A stretch of 64,000 bases of DNA from Clostridiales bacterium. Lineage in GTDB: Bacteria > Bacillota > Clostridia > Saccharofermentanales > Saccharofermentanaceae. The stretch spans positions 1 to 64,000 of the forward strand of contig JAFXMZ010000017.1 in assembly GCA_017529925.1 (NCBI GenBank). Direction: 5' to 3'. Every line of letters starts with the position of its first letter. Position 1 is the stretch's first letter. Under the pieces are notes generated by a model, which did not search any database, was not told the DNA's origin, and saw only the letters and a program-made list of their open reading frames with translations. The translations under genes and the position numbers were made by a program. Positions 9,120-17,526 of the stretch are shown piece after piece.

Positions 9120-11198
9120 TTATTCTTCCTCAGCCTTTGAAGCCTCGATAACCTTCTCGGCAACTTCCGGAGGTGCAGGCTCATACCTGACGTGCTCGAT
9201 CGTGTACCAGCCTCTGCCCTGTGTCATGGACTTGTGGTCAGTAGCATATGTAGCCATCTCGGCCGTAGGAACTTCACAGGAAACGACGGTAGCGCCGTCC
9301 TCATCAGTTCCGTAACCCATGATCCTTCCGCGCCTCTTGCTCATGTCGCCCATGATATCGCCCTGCTTATCCTCGGGGATATGTACGCCTACCGTGCTGT
9401 ACGGCTCGAGGAGCATCGGATTGCCCTGCTCCATACCTGCCTTGAATGCAAGGCTTGCAGCGATCTTAAATGCCATTTCCGAAGAGTCTACATCGTGATA
9501 TGAACCATCGACGAGAGTAGCCTTGAGATTGACAACGGGATAACCTGCAAGAACGCCCTTCTTGATAGCTTCCTGGAGTCCCTTCTCGACTGCGGGGAAG
9601 AAGTTCTTGGGTACTGCTCCACCGAATACCTTCTCTTCGAAAACGAGATCCTCTGATTCCGCATTCGGCTCGAACTCGATCCAGACATCACCATACTGGC
9701 CGTGACCGCCGGACTGCTTCTTGTGCTTACCCTGTACCTTGACCTTCTTACGGATAGCCTCTCTGTAAGGTACCTTCGGTGCGGAAAGCTCGGCATCGAC
9801 ATTATACTTAGCCTTGAGCTTGCTGATGAGGACCTTGATCTCAGACTCGCCGAGTCCGGAGATGACCATCTGCTTCGTCTCGGGATTGTTCTCTACCCTG
9901 AAGCAGGGATCTTCATCCGCGAGCTTCGTGAGACCTGCCATGATCTTATCTTCCTCGCCCTTCTTAAGAGGCTTGATGCTCATCGAAAGACAGGGTGTCG
10001 GGAAGGAGATCTTCGGCATCTCGATAACTCTCGTCTTGTCGCAGAGAGTATCGTTCGTCTGCGTGATGGCGAGCTTGGCCGCGCATCCGATATCGCCTGC
10101 GGAAACGCTGTCCGTCGGGATCTGCTTCTTACCTACCATAAAGAAGAGGTTGCCGATCCTTTCTTCCTTGCCCTTCGTGGCATTGAATACGGTAGAGTTT
10201 GCCTTGATGACGCCGGCATTGACCTTGAAGATGCTGATCCTTCCTACGAAGGGATCGGCGATCGTCTTGAATACGAATGCTGCGAGAGGATCCTCGACCT
10301 TGCAGTCGACTTCGATCGTGGAACCGTCGGGAAGAGTACCCATGAGAACGGGCTTCTTACCTGCCGGCGGCGTATCCTTAGAGATACAGTTGAGGAGGAA
10401 GTCGACTCCCCAGTTCATATATGCGGAACCGCAGTAGATAGGATGGAGCTTTCCTTCGCGGAAACCTGCATGGACTCCGTGCCTGAACTCATCCTCCGTG
10501 AAAGGCTCGCCTGCAAAATACTTCTCCATGAGAGCGTCATCTGATTCTGCAACGACCTCATTGACCGCATCCTGAAGTTCATCTATCCTGCTGTTGAATT
10601 CTTCGGGCAGAGGGATCTCGGATGATGCACCGGTCTTCGCATCAAGTGCAAAAGCCTTGCGGTTCATAACGTCTACGATACCTGTCATCGTTCCGTCTTC
10701 CATTATAGGGAGAGACAGCGGGATAACGCTCTGGCCGTAGCGGTTTCTCATTCTCTCGATAACGCCCTCAAAATCAGCATTAGGTTCATCCATCCTGTTT
10801 ACGAAGAACAGGAAAGGAACGTTTTTCTTATTAAGGAGCCTTACGGCTTTCTCGGAACCTACGGAAGTTCCTCCCTTAGCGGAGATCATTACGATACCGC
10901 TGTCGGCTATCCTTATTCCCGACATCTCCTCACCGAGGAAATCAAAGTCACCGGGAGTGTCGATGATGTTGATCTTGCTGCCCTTGTAATCGCATGTGGC
11001 AACAGTGGCATTTATGGAAATCTGTCTCTTGATCTCTTCGGGATCAAAATCCATCGTAGTATTTCCGTCTGTCGTTCTTCCGATCCTGTCGATCGCCTTC
11101 GTGTAGAACAGGATGGCTTCTGCAAGCGTCGTCTTGCCTGAGCCCTGATGACCAAGCAAGGTGATGTTACGTATCTTGTCTGCGGAATAATTTCCCAT
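9120..11198 (-). CDS. EF-G-like translational GTPase (non-canonical paralogue)
   Basis: This is a five-domain translation factor of 692 aa, matching EF-G length. G1 is GHQGSGKTT, G3 is DTPGDFDF and G4 is NRMDEP. Canonical EF-G has DTPGHVDF and NKMD, so the catalytic His is Asp here. This places the protein among the EF-G-like paralogues rather than the str-operon EF-G, and it may not be the main translocase. Domain IV is present (KKQSGGHGQYGDV). The start at 11198 has AAGGAGG nine bases ahead. A start 22 codons upstream was rejected because it lies upstream of the -10 box. Confidence 0.85.
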   Translation of the reverse strand: MGNYSADKIRNITLLGHQGSGKTTLAEAILFYTKAIDRIGRTTDGNTTMDFDPEEIKRQISINATVATCDYKGSKINIIDTPGDFDFLGEEMSGIRIADSGIVMISAKGGTSVGSEKAVRLLNKKNVPFLFFVNRMDEPNADFEGVIERMRNRYGQSVIPLSLPIMEDGTMTGIVDVMNRKAFALDAKTGASSEIPLPEEFNSRIDELQDAVNEVVAESDDALMEKYFAGEPFTEDEFRHGVHAGFREGKLHPIYCGSAYMNWGVDFLLNCISKDTPPAGKKPVLMGTLPDGSTIEVDCKVEDPLAAFVFKTIADPFVGRISIFKVNAGVIKANSTVFNATKGKEERIGNLFFMVGKKQIPTDSVSAGDIGCAAKLAITQTNDTLCDKTRVIEMPKISFPTPCLSMSIKPLKKGEEDKIMAGLTKLADEDPCFRVENNPETKQMVISGLGESEIKVLISKLKAKYNVDAELSAPKVPYREAIRKKVKVQGKHKKQSGGHGQYGDVWIEFEPNAESEDLVFEEKVFGGAVPKNFFPAVEKGLQEAIKKGVLAGYPVVNLKATLVDGSYHDVDSSEMAFKIAASLAFKAGMEQGNPMLLEPYSTVGVHIPEDKQGDIMGDMSKRRGRIMGYGTDEDGATVVSCEVPTAEMATYATDHKSMTQGRGWYTIEHVRYEPAPPEVAEKVIEASKAEEE

Positions 11199-11234
11199 AA
11201 GTGCTTCCTCCTTCGGATTAAACAATATGTTCCT

Positions 11235-11263
11235 ATTATAAAGCACATTCTGTGCTAATTCCA
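11235..11263 (-). promoter_or_regulatory. Promoter of the EF-G-like gene with internal palindrome
   Basis: TATAAT (11235-11240) is preceded at 17 bp by a weak -35 (TGGAAT, 11258-11263). The spacer holds a perfect inverted repeat, AGCACA-GAA-TGTGCT (11242-11256), placed where a repressor would block the polymerase. Confidence 0.5.
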
Positions 11264-11332
11264 CAAAAAGATTTAATCAATCACCGTCTTTTTTGTGGAT
11301 TGTCTATTATCTCTGTTCCTCCCCCTCATCGA

Positions 11333-11382
11333 AAAGGGATACCTCCCCGCGGGGCTCTGCCCGCATGAGGAAATATCCCTTT
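11333..11382 (-). terminator. Probable terminator after the HExxH lipoprotein gene
   Basis: An outer stem AAAGGGATA / TATCCCTTT encloses a G+C-rich inner hairpin. Only a short T-run (CCTTTTC) follows on the minus strand. Confidence 0.5.
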
Positions 11383-11419
11383 ACCCTTTCGTCCCGTGAC
11401 GTCCCGCAGACGGGTTGAA

Positions 11420-12517
11420 TTACAGACCGAACTGCCTCATATATGAGACATAGTCATTACAGAATGCATCCCAGCCTTTCGGAAGCCACGCGGCAAACCT
11501 CTCAAAAACGTCATCCGATGTTGCCGTCTTTATTATCTCTATGATAGTATCCGCATCATTCTCGCCGAATTCATATCCGCGCGAGACTTCACTGATCTTC
11601 AGGATGACGTCCGGCCCGTATTCCTCCATAAGGAATGTCACGAACCTTATGCCGTACTGATAGTTCCTCTGGGCCGCATTTCTCTCTTCGGTCATCACTT
11701 CGGCGAATACTCCCTCAGGGTCTTCCACTATCTCCGAATGGTCATATGCGGATGTGAATCCGTCCTCCGTATCTATATACTGGATGATGCTCCAGTCGGG
11801 ATAAACAAAGGTCCTGGCAAGCTTATCCTGGGCATACAGAGCGACTCCCTCCTCCATGACCTGACCGAGGCTTTCGCCCTGATGCATCCTCAGTACATGT
11901 GCAAGCTCATGATAGACTGTGTCAAATGTCATTCCTTCACAGTCCAGATCCGTATCGAATAACTTGACCTCATTCTTCCATGCCCACTCTATCGTGCCGT
12001 CACCCGGATCAGGCATGACCAGTATGCTTATCCCGGCGAAGTCAGTATTTATGTCCTTGAACGAACCGCCATAATAGACATCCTTCCAGTCATCCTCATC
12101 GGCATAATCCGTCATATCGAAGCTCATGCCGTAGAGCTTTTCGAGTTCATCCATGACACGCCTTACGTTCACCGCATAATCACCTCTCACAGTGCTGCCC
12201 TTCAGGATGAACAGATAGAATCCGTCACCTTCGACATATGAGTTCTCGTCGACTTTTATGATGTCATCATGATCTCCCGAAAGCTCTAATCTTTTATCGG
12301 GATACTCAATAGCGGATGGTGCCTCATAATGCTTTTCCGTCTCTTCCGCCGCTGCTATGGTCTCCTCAGAAGGCGTGCCGGTGACTGCTTCTGTTGCCGC
12401 AGCATTTTCGCTGACCGGCGCAGTCTCCTTATCATCCTGTGCTATGTTTGAACACGATACCAGTGCTGAAGCCAGACATACCGCGGCGATCACGGCAGTA
12501 ATCTTTCTGCTGTTCAT
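11420..12517 (-). CDS. Lipoprotein with an HExxH zinc-metallopeptidase motif
   Basis: This is a 365-aa exported lipoprotein with a signal peptide and lipobox LVSC, then an acidic Thr/Glu linker. The central domain carries YHELAHVLRMHQG and, after about ten residues, MEEGVALYAQD. This is the gluzincin pattern of HExxH with a downstream Glu, as in thermolysin-like and M1-type peptidase folds. Proteolytic activity is inferred only. It is the third gene of the sigma / anti-sigma-like cassette (gap of 19 bases), so it may sense or act in the same envelope response. A GGAGG lies 14 bases before the ATG, which is rather far. Confidence 0.7.
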   Translation of the reverse strand: MNSRKITAVIAAVCLASALVSCSNIAQDDKETAPVSENAAATEAVTGTPSEETIAAAEETEKHYEAPSAIEYPDKRLELSGDHDDIIKVDENSYVEGDGFYLFILKGSTVRGDYAVNVRRVMDELEKLYGMSFDMTDYADEDDWKDVYYGGSFKDINTDFAGISILVMPDPGDGTIEWAWKNEVKLFDTDLDCEGMTFDTVYHELAHVLRMHQGESLGQVMEEGVALYAQDKLARTFVYPDWSIIQYIDTEDGFTSAYDHSEIVEDPEGVFAEVMTEERNAAQRNYQYGIRFVTFLMEEYGPDVILKISEVSRGYEFGENDADTIIEIIKTATSDDVFERFAAWLPKGWDAFCNDYVSYMRQFGL

Positions 12518-12536
12518 ATCTTTTTATCATGCCTCC

Positions 12537-13310
12537 TTAACGAAGTTCTACGCTGTCAAGCACGGCATGTATCTCATCGTCGCCCATATCCTGGAAAGTA
12601 ATGACGCCTCTTGCGCTGTCATATGCGATCAGGACATAAGTCTTCGTTACACCGTCAGTTGAACCGTCTGCAAGGACAAAAGTCTCTCCGTTGGAGGAAG
12701 TGTATTCGCGTACGTTCGTCTTGTTCGGTATCGGGACTACATATGCGGCATCCTCGGCGATATTGCCTTCCGACTTATCGGAATAAACATTGAAAACTCC
12801 GTTCTCACCGTATCTGAACCATGCATTGAGTGATGTATTCCTGTAGTTATCGGGGCCTGTGGTGACCGACACTCCTACGGTCTCGCACAATTCATAATCC
12901 TGCGAGAATCCGATCCCGAATCCCGTCGCCTCCAGTCCTTCCTCATATGTATCATATGTTTCTCTCGTTGTTTCATATCCGGGACTCACGGGCTCGGTCG
13001 GATCGAGGGTCGCGATCGCTTCATCGTCGACATATTCCGAGTTTCCGACAAATATCGCATGGTCCGTCTCCTGCGGCTTCATGAGCCTTGTGGCGGCATA
13101 TACGCCTGCCGAGCACAGGACGACTGCTCCTATCAGTGCCGCGACCGTACCGGGCCTTAAGGCGAACGCACGCTTCTTTTCCTTTTCGCTCTTCTTACCG
13201 ACGACAGCTGCATACATGACCTTGCGGTTCAGTTCCGCATCTGCTTCAAATACAGGTGCAACAGCACTCTTCACAGCCTTATCGAATTCAGTATCATTAT
13301 AGTCTTTCAT
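12537..13310 (-). CDS. Membrane-anchored anti-sigma-like protein
   Basis: The 257-aa protein has a short charged cytoplasmic N-terminus (about 55 aa), one membrane helix (TVAALIGAVVLCSAGVYAA) and an extracytoplasmic domain of about 170 aa. This is the layout of anti-sigma factors, and the gene overlaps the sigma gene by 14 bases, so it is translationally coupled. No zinc-binding anti-sigma motif (HxxxCxxC) is present. The role rests on position and topology. The start at 13310 has AAAGGCTGG ahead of it. Confidence 0.65.
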   Translation of the reverse strand: MKDYNDTEFDKAVKSAVAPVFEADAELNRKVMYAAVVGKKSEKEKKRAFALRPGTVAALIGAVVLCSAGVYAATRLMKPQETDHAIFVGNSEYVDDEAIATLDPTEPVSPGYETTRETYDTYEEGLEATGFGIGFSQDYELCETVGVSVTTGPDNYRNTSLNAWFRYGENGVFNVYSDKSEGNIAEDAAYVVPIPNKTNVREYTSSNGETFVLADGSTDGVTKTYVLIAYDSARGVITFQDMGDDEIHAVLDSVELR

Positions 13311-13812
13311 AGTGTTCCAGCCTTTCTCTGAGCTTTTTCTTTGCACTGTGGAGCCTGCTCTTCACCGTTCCTTCGGATATGCGGAGGATCTCTGCTATCT
13401 CGGTTATCTTCATATCCTCCGTATAGAACAATATGACGACCTGTCTCATCTTCTCCGGGAGTTCCATTACGGCCCTGCGTATCTCATCGTTGCGTTCCCT
13501 GATAACCGCAAGTTCCTCTCCGTCCGGAGAAGGATCCGCGATGTCAAAGGAATTCTGATCATCCGTAAAAACGTATTCCGTTCTGCTCCTTCTGAAGAAC
13601 AGCCGTCTTCTCATGTTCCTCCAAACGTTGACGGCTACCGACAGAAGAAATGACTTCGGATTTCCGTTTCCGTCTATCTCATCCTTCTCGATGGCAACAA
13701 GAAAAGTCTGCTGATAAAGATCATCGGCAAGATCCCTGCTCCCCGTAAGGTATACGCAGAACGAATAGATGTCCTTCCCGTATTCGGTTATGTACTGTTC
13801 GATATTGTTCAT
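13297..13812 (-). CDS. ECF-type RNA polymerase sigma factor
   Basis: This is an alternative sigma factor of about 171 aa. Region 2 has DLADDLYQQTFLVA, and region 4 has MRQVVILFYTEDMKITEIAEILRIS-type helix-turn-helix sequence followed by GTVKSRLHSAKKKL. The start was placed at 13812 (or 13815) because GGAG lies just ahead and homologues begin near YITEYGKDIY. The open frame further upstream has no family similarity. The next gene overlaps its end and probably encodes its regulator. Confidence 0.85.
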   Translation of the reverse strand: MNNIEQYITEYGKDIYSFCVYLTGSRDLADDLYQQTFLVAIEKDEIDGNGNPKSFLLSVAVNVWRNMRRRLFFRRSRTEYVFTDDQNSFDIADPSPDGEELAVIRERNDEIRRAVMELPEKMRQVVILFYTEDMKITEIAEILRISEGTVKSRLHSAKKKLRERLEHYERL

Positions 13813-13911
13813 CATGTCTCCGGCCTTCCGAATGCCTGCTCCTTCTCGAAAAAATGTCTGTGCACAAACAGCTTTCACACAAATATTGTCTTCAGGACCA
13901 AAAAGGTTCAA

Positions 13912-13950
13912 ACAAAAAGGGACCGTCACCGAAAACGGAGACGATCCCTC
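13912..13950 (-). terminator. Terminator after the coiled-coil gene
   Basis: The hairpin 13918-13949 (AGGGACCGTC...GACGATCCCT with inner CCG/CGG) has an AAAA loop on the plus strand and is followed on the minus strand by CTTTTTGTTT. It separates the coiled-coil gene from the sigma cassette. Confidence 0.85.
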
Positions 13951-13979
13951 ATTTAAGCTATCTTAAGATGCCCGGCTGA

Positions 13980-15719
13980 TCATTTCTTCCTGGGTCTCTC
14001 GAAGATCATGACAACGCGGTCTTCCTTGCTGACATAAGCACCGACCGAGAGGGAGCCGCCTGAAGTATCATTACCCTGCAGCGCGCTCTGGATCTTTCCG
14101 CCGTCGTCATTGATTATCGATACGAGCGTCCATCCGTCGGCAGACTTCTTCTTCAGCACCTGATCGATACCCTCGGCATCGACTTCGCTCGATCCGTTAT
14201 GGTTTACGACCTCAACGGAATATTCCTTGGGTCCGGAAGCACCTCCGCCGAACGCACCGGACTGGGCCTTCTTCTCAAGGGATTCAAGGGAATCCTCGAG
14301 TGCCTTTATCTTCTTATCAAGTTCTGCCTTTTCCATCTCCATCTCCTCGATCTTCTGTTCTTTCTCCTTGATCTGCTTGATGTATTCTCCCTTAGCGCTC
14401 TCTGTAAGAGCCGCTTCCTTAAGGAATACGGATCTCTTCTCGGCATCGAGGATTATCTCCTCGGCGACTGCCTGAGCCTGAACGGTAACATTCTTGGAAT
14501 CCTCGATTATCCTCTGGGCATTCTCATACTCGCCCTTGATCGCCTCGATCTGTCCGTTCCATTCCTCGGCCTGCTTCTCGTAATCCTTGATCTGAGCCTC
14601 ATGCTCGGAGATCTGCGCTTCGAGTTCCTTCTTCTGGGCTATGATCTTGTTGGCCTCTTCCATCTGGGCGGCAACTTCGTCACGGCGCGCCTTGATCTCA
14701 TTCTCGAACTGCTCTTTCTGCTTCGTCATCTCATCGACGAGGGAATCTCTTCTCTCGGCGGCTTCCTCAGCCTCTGCGATGATCTGCTGAGCCTGTTCCC
14801 TTATGCCGTCTATCTCGGCCTGGGCAGCTTCCTGCTGCTTCTGGATATCTGCTATTACGATCTCCTTCTCACTGTTTATCTTCGCAAGATCAGCCTCTGC
14901 AGCCTCTTTCTCCTTGAGAGCATCTGCAGCCTGCTTCTCGACCATCTCGCGGCCTTCCTTGGCAAGACGCTCCTTCTCTATCTCAAAATCACTGTGGAGC
15001 TTCTCGATGGCAGCCTCTGAATCAGCGATCTCCTGCTTCTTGCCGGCGATGATCTTATCCTGCTGCTCACGCTCTGTCTCGAGCTCTTTCCTTATTGCTT
15101 CGCTGTTCTCGATGAAAGCCTGGGCTTCAGTAGCTTCGGCAACGAGCTGGTCCCTCTTCTTGAGGACTTCAGCGTACTCCGCATCGATCTTAGCCGCAGC
15201 CTCGGTGATCTCCTTCTGTGTAGTCTCGATCATCTTCTGCTGCTCTTCTGCAGCGAGTGCGATCATCTTGTCATACTCAGCCTGACCTTCCTCGATCTTC
15301 TGCTGCTTGGCCTTCTCTCCCTCGGATCTTGCTTCCTTGATCTTATTCCTCTCGAGCTCGACCTGATTCCTTGTCTGGTTGAGGTCTTCCTCGAGCTTGA
15401 GCTTCTCGTCGATAGCCTTCTTCTGTAAAGCTGCATATTCACTGTCAAGACGGAGCTTCTCGGACTCGAACTTAGCCGTCAGCGTCTCGATCTCGCGGTT
15501 GATCTTCTCTCTTATCTCGGCAAGGTGCTTCTCTTCCTCAGATCTCTTCGCCTCTGTCCTTGCAAGGTTTTCTTCCTCTTTTGCCTCCAGGACCTTCTTG
15601 GCCTCCGCCACTGCAGCATCGGTCTCTCCGCCGGAAGCCTTCTGGAAATCGTACTTACACATTGAGCAACGGGCAACGTTATCGCCCATCATTACTCCGC
15701 AAACAGGACACTTTTTCAT
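13980..15719 (-). CDS. Zinc-ribbon, long coiled-coil protein with DUF4177-like C-terminus
   Basis: This is a 579-aa soluble protein. The first 22 residues hold two CxxC pairs (CPVC and CSMC), a zinc ribbon. Residues of about 35-495 are an almost unbroken Glu/Lys/Ala-rich coiled coil without Pro. After a Gly-rich break (GAFGGGASG) comes a domain of about 75 aa with YSVEVVNH and SADGWTLVSII, resembling DUF4177. There is no membrane segment or signal. A structural or scaffold role is likely but not shown. It has its own promoter (TATAAT at 15778-15783), its own terminator and a GGGGAG ribosome site. Confidence 0.7.
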   Translation of the reverse strand: MKKCPVCGVMMGDNVARCSMCKYDFQKASGGETDAAVAEAKKVLEAKEEENLARTEAKRSEEEKHLAEIREKINREIETLTAKFESEKLRLDSEYAALQKKAIDEKLKLEEDLNQTRNQVELERNKIKEARSEGEKAKQQKIEEGQAEYDKMIALAAEEQQKMIETTQKEITEAAAKIDAEYAEVLKKRDQLVAEATEAQAFIENSEAIRKELETEREQQDKIIAGKKQEIADSEAAIEKLHSDFEIEKERLAKEGREMVEKQAADALKEKEAAEADLAKINSEKEIVIADIQKQQEAAQAEIDGIREQAQQIIAEAEEAAERRDSLVDEMTKQKEQFENEIKARRDEVAAQMEEANKIIAQKKELEAQISEHEAQIKDYEKQAEEWNGQIEAIKGEYENAQRIIEDSKNVTVQAQAVAEEIILDAEKRSVFLKEAALTESAKGEYIKQIKEKEQKIEEMEMEKAELDKKIKALEDSLESLEKKAQSGAFGGGASGPKEYSVEVVNHNGSSEVDAEGIDQVLKKKSADGWTLVSIINDDGGKIQSALQGNDTSGGSLSVGAYVSKEDRVVMIFERPRKK

Positions 15720-15777
15720 TACGTGCTACTCCCCGATTATCGAAATTGTTCTTGTCCTTTTCCTTCAGGACCTATGT

Positions 15778-15783
15778 ATTATA
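15778..15783 (-). promoter_or_regulatory. -10 box for the coiled-coil gene
   Basis: GGTGTATAAT on the minus strand lies about 60 bases before the ATG. No clear -35 is visible. The leader holds a small hairpin (GTCCT...AGGAC). Confidence 0.45.
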
Positions 15784-15915
15784 CACCAATTGTCATAAAA
15801 ATATTACTGTTATATATCGGAATTTGGTAATTAGACACAAAAAATATTTTTGATGTCGAAAAACACGGCCTTTCCGTCTATATTAGCTATGGAGAAAAAC
15901 AAGGGAGGTATCACC

Positions 15916-17445
15916 ATGAAGAGATCACTTCTTAAGATGATAGCAACAGTTACCATGCTGGCAGTATGCCTCGGAGCCGCTTCCTGTTCAAAAAAGAAGG
16001 ACGCAGCCACAGAGAAACTCGACATTACGGTCGGCATCACGCAGGAACCCACTGTCTTCGACCCTCATACCGTAGTCGCAGCCGGTGATAAGGAGATCCT
16101 TTTCAACATTTTCGAGGGGCTGTACAAGTTCGGACCTGACGGTTCACTCAACCCCTGCCTCGCGACTGACGTTGAGATCAGCGACGATGCGAAGACATAT
16201 ACGTTTACCCTGAGGGAAGGCGTTAAGTTCCATAACGGCAACGCGATGGATGCGGATGACGTCGTCTATTCGCTGAAGCGCGCTTCCGGACTTCTTGAGG
16301 GAAGCGACGGAACTGCACTCGTAAGAGGACTCGAGGGCATCAGTGAGATCACGAAGACAGACGACGGCAAGGTAAAGGTCGTACTTTCTTCCCCCGACAG
16401 CGAAAAGCTCTCTTACTTCACGGTCGGCATCGTCCCGGACGAGGTTGAGGATCCCGGCACTGACATCATCGGTACAGGTCCGTTCAAGTTCTCATCATAT
16501 GAGATCGGCCAGAGCGTAGTTATCGAAAAGAATGCCGACTACTGGGGCACCCAGGCATATGCCGACACTGTAACATTTAAGATCTGCTCCGATATGGACA
16601 GCGGATTTATCGAGCTCGAGAACGGAACTATCGACATCTTCCCCTACCTGACGACAGAGAAGGCCGGAAGACTCGATCCCGAGAAGTTCGATGTCCTCAG
16701 CAAAGGCTCTGACATGGTCCAGATCTTTGCTCTCAATAACGACGTTGAACCTTTCAATGACGCGAACGTCCGCCGTGCTGTCAATCTCGCACTCAACAGG
16801 GATGACATCATCGCACTCACGATGGATGGTGCGGGACTGCCCCTTACAACAGGCATGAGCCCCGTCATCGGAGAAGCATATGACAAGTCCGTCGACGGCG
16901 CTTTCGACCAGGATATAGAGCAGGCAAAGAAGCTCCTCGAAGAGGCCGGTTACAAGGACGGCTTTGATATGACTATCACTGTTCCTTCAAACTACCTCAT
17001 CCATGTCGATACTGCAGTCGCTATAGCAGACCAGCTTTCGAAGATCGGCATCAATGCGCAGATCGAGCAGGTCGACTGGGCTACATGGCTCGAGGATACA
17101 TATCAGGGAAGGAACTTCCAGTCCACCGTCATCGCGCTCACGAGCGATTTTGCTCCCTACGATATCCTTTCGAGATATGACTCGGAGAATGACGGCAACT
17201 TCATCAACTACAGGAATGATGAATACGACAGGATAATCAGGGAGATCCCCTTAAGCTCTGATGAGGATGCCAAGATCGAGATGTATCACGAGCTCTGCCG
17301 CATACTCGTCGAAGATGCAGCCTCCTGCTACATACAGGATCCCTACAATACCGTTGCCGTAAATAAGAGGCTTACGGGCTATGAGGTCTATCCCATGTAC
17401 GTTCAGGATATGGCAAGGGTGAAGCTCGCAGACACGGAAAACTGA
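15916..17445 (+). CDS. ABC transporter substrate-binding lipoprotein (peptide/nickel type)
   Basis: This is a 509-aa solute-binding protein of family 5 (oligopeptide, dipeptide or nickel). The lipobox is GAASC. The N-terminal lobe has the family pattern DPHTVVAAGDKEILFNIFEGL and YTFTLREGVKFHNG. Start at 15916: AAGGGAGG lies seven bases ahead, and the extra upstream codons lack a signal peptide. It converges with the permease/ATPase operon at 20923-17527, which is the obvious partner. The ligand is not evident. Confidence 0.9.
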   Translation: MKRSLLKMIATVTMLAVCLGAASCSKKKDAATEKLDITVGITQEPTVFDPHTVVAAGDKEILFNIFEGLYKFGPDGSLNPCLATDVEISDDAKTYTFTLREGVKFHNGNAMDADDVVYSLKRASGLLEGSDGTALVRGLEGISEITKTDDGKVKVVLSSPDSEKLSYFTVGIVPDEVEDPGTDIIGTGPFKFSSYEIGQSVVIEKNADYWGTQAYADTVTFKICSDMDSGFIELENGTIDIFPYLTTEKAGRLDPEKFDVLSKGSDMVQIFALNNDVEPFNDANVRRAVNLALNRDDIIALTMDGAGLPLTTGMSPVIGEAYDKSVDGAFDQDIEQAKKLLEEAGYKDGFDMTITVPSNYLIHVDTAVAIADQLSKIGINAQIEQVDWATWLEDTYQGRNFQSTVIALTSDFAPYDILSRYDSENDGNFINYRNDEYDRIIREIPLSSDEDAKIEMYHELCRILVEDAASCYIQDPYNTVAVNKRLTGYEVYPMYVQDMARVKLADTEN

Positions 17446-17475
17446 TGATCCCGAAGATCGATCTGGAAACATAAA

Positions 17476-17517
17476 AACAAGAGGCTGTCCCATGGATTAC
17501 GGGACAGCCTCTTTTGT
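17476..17517. terminator. Bidirectional terminator between the importer genes
   Basis: A perfect 13-bp stem (17479-17491 with 17501-17513, AAGAGGCTGTCCC) has an A-run on the left and TTTTGTATTT on the right, so it can stop both converging transcripts. Confidence 0.9.
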
Positions 17518-17526
17518 ATTTATTGC

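Noticed and set aside
14199-15020. Long plus-strand open frame opposite the coiled-coil gene
   Set aside because: It is Leu-rich sequence produced by reading the Glu/Lys codons of the coiled coil backwards; no ribosome site.
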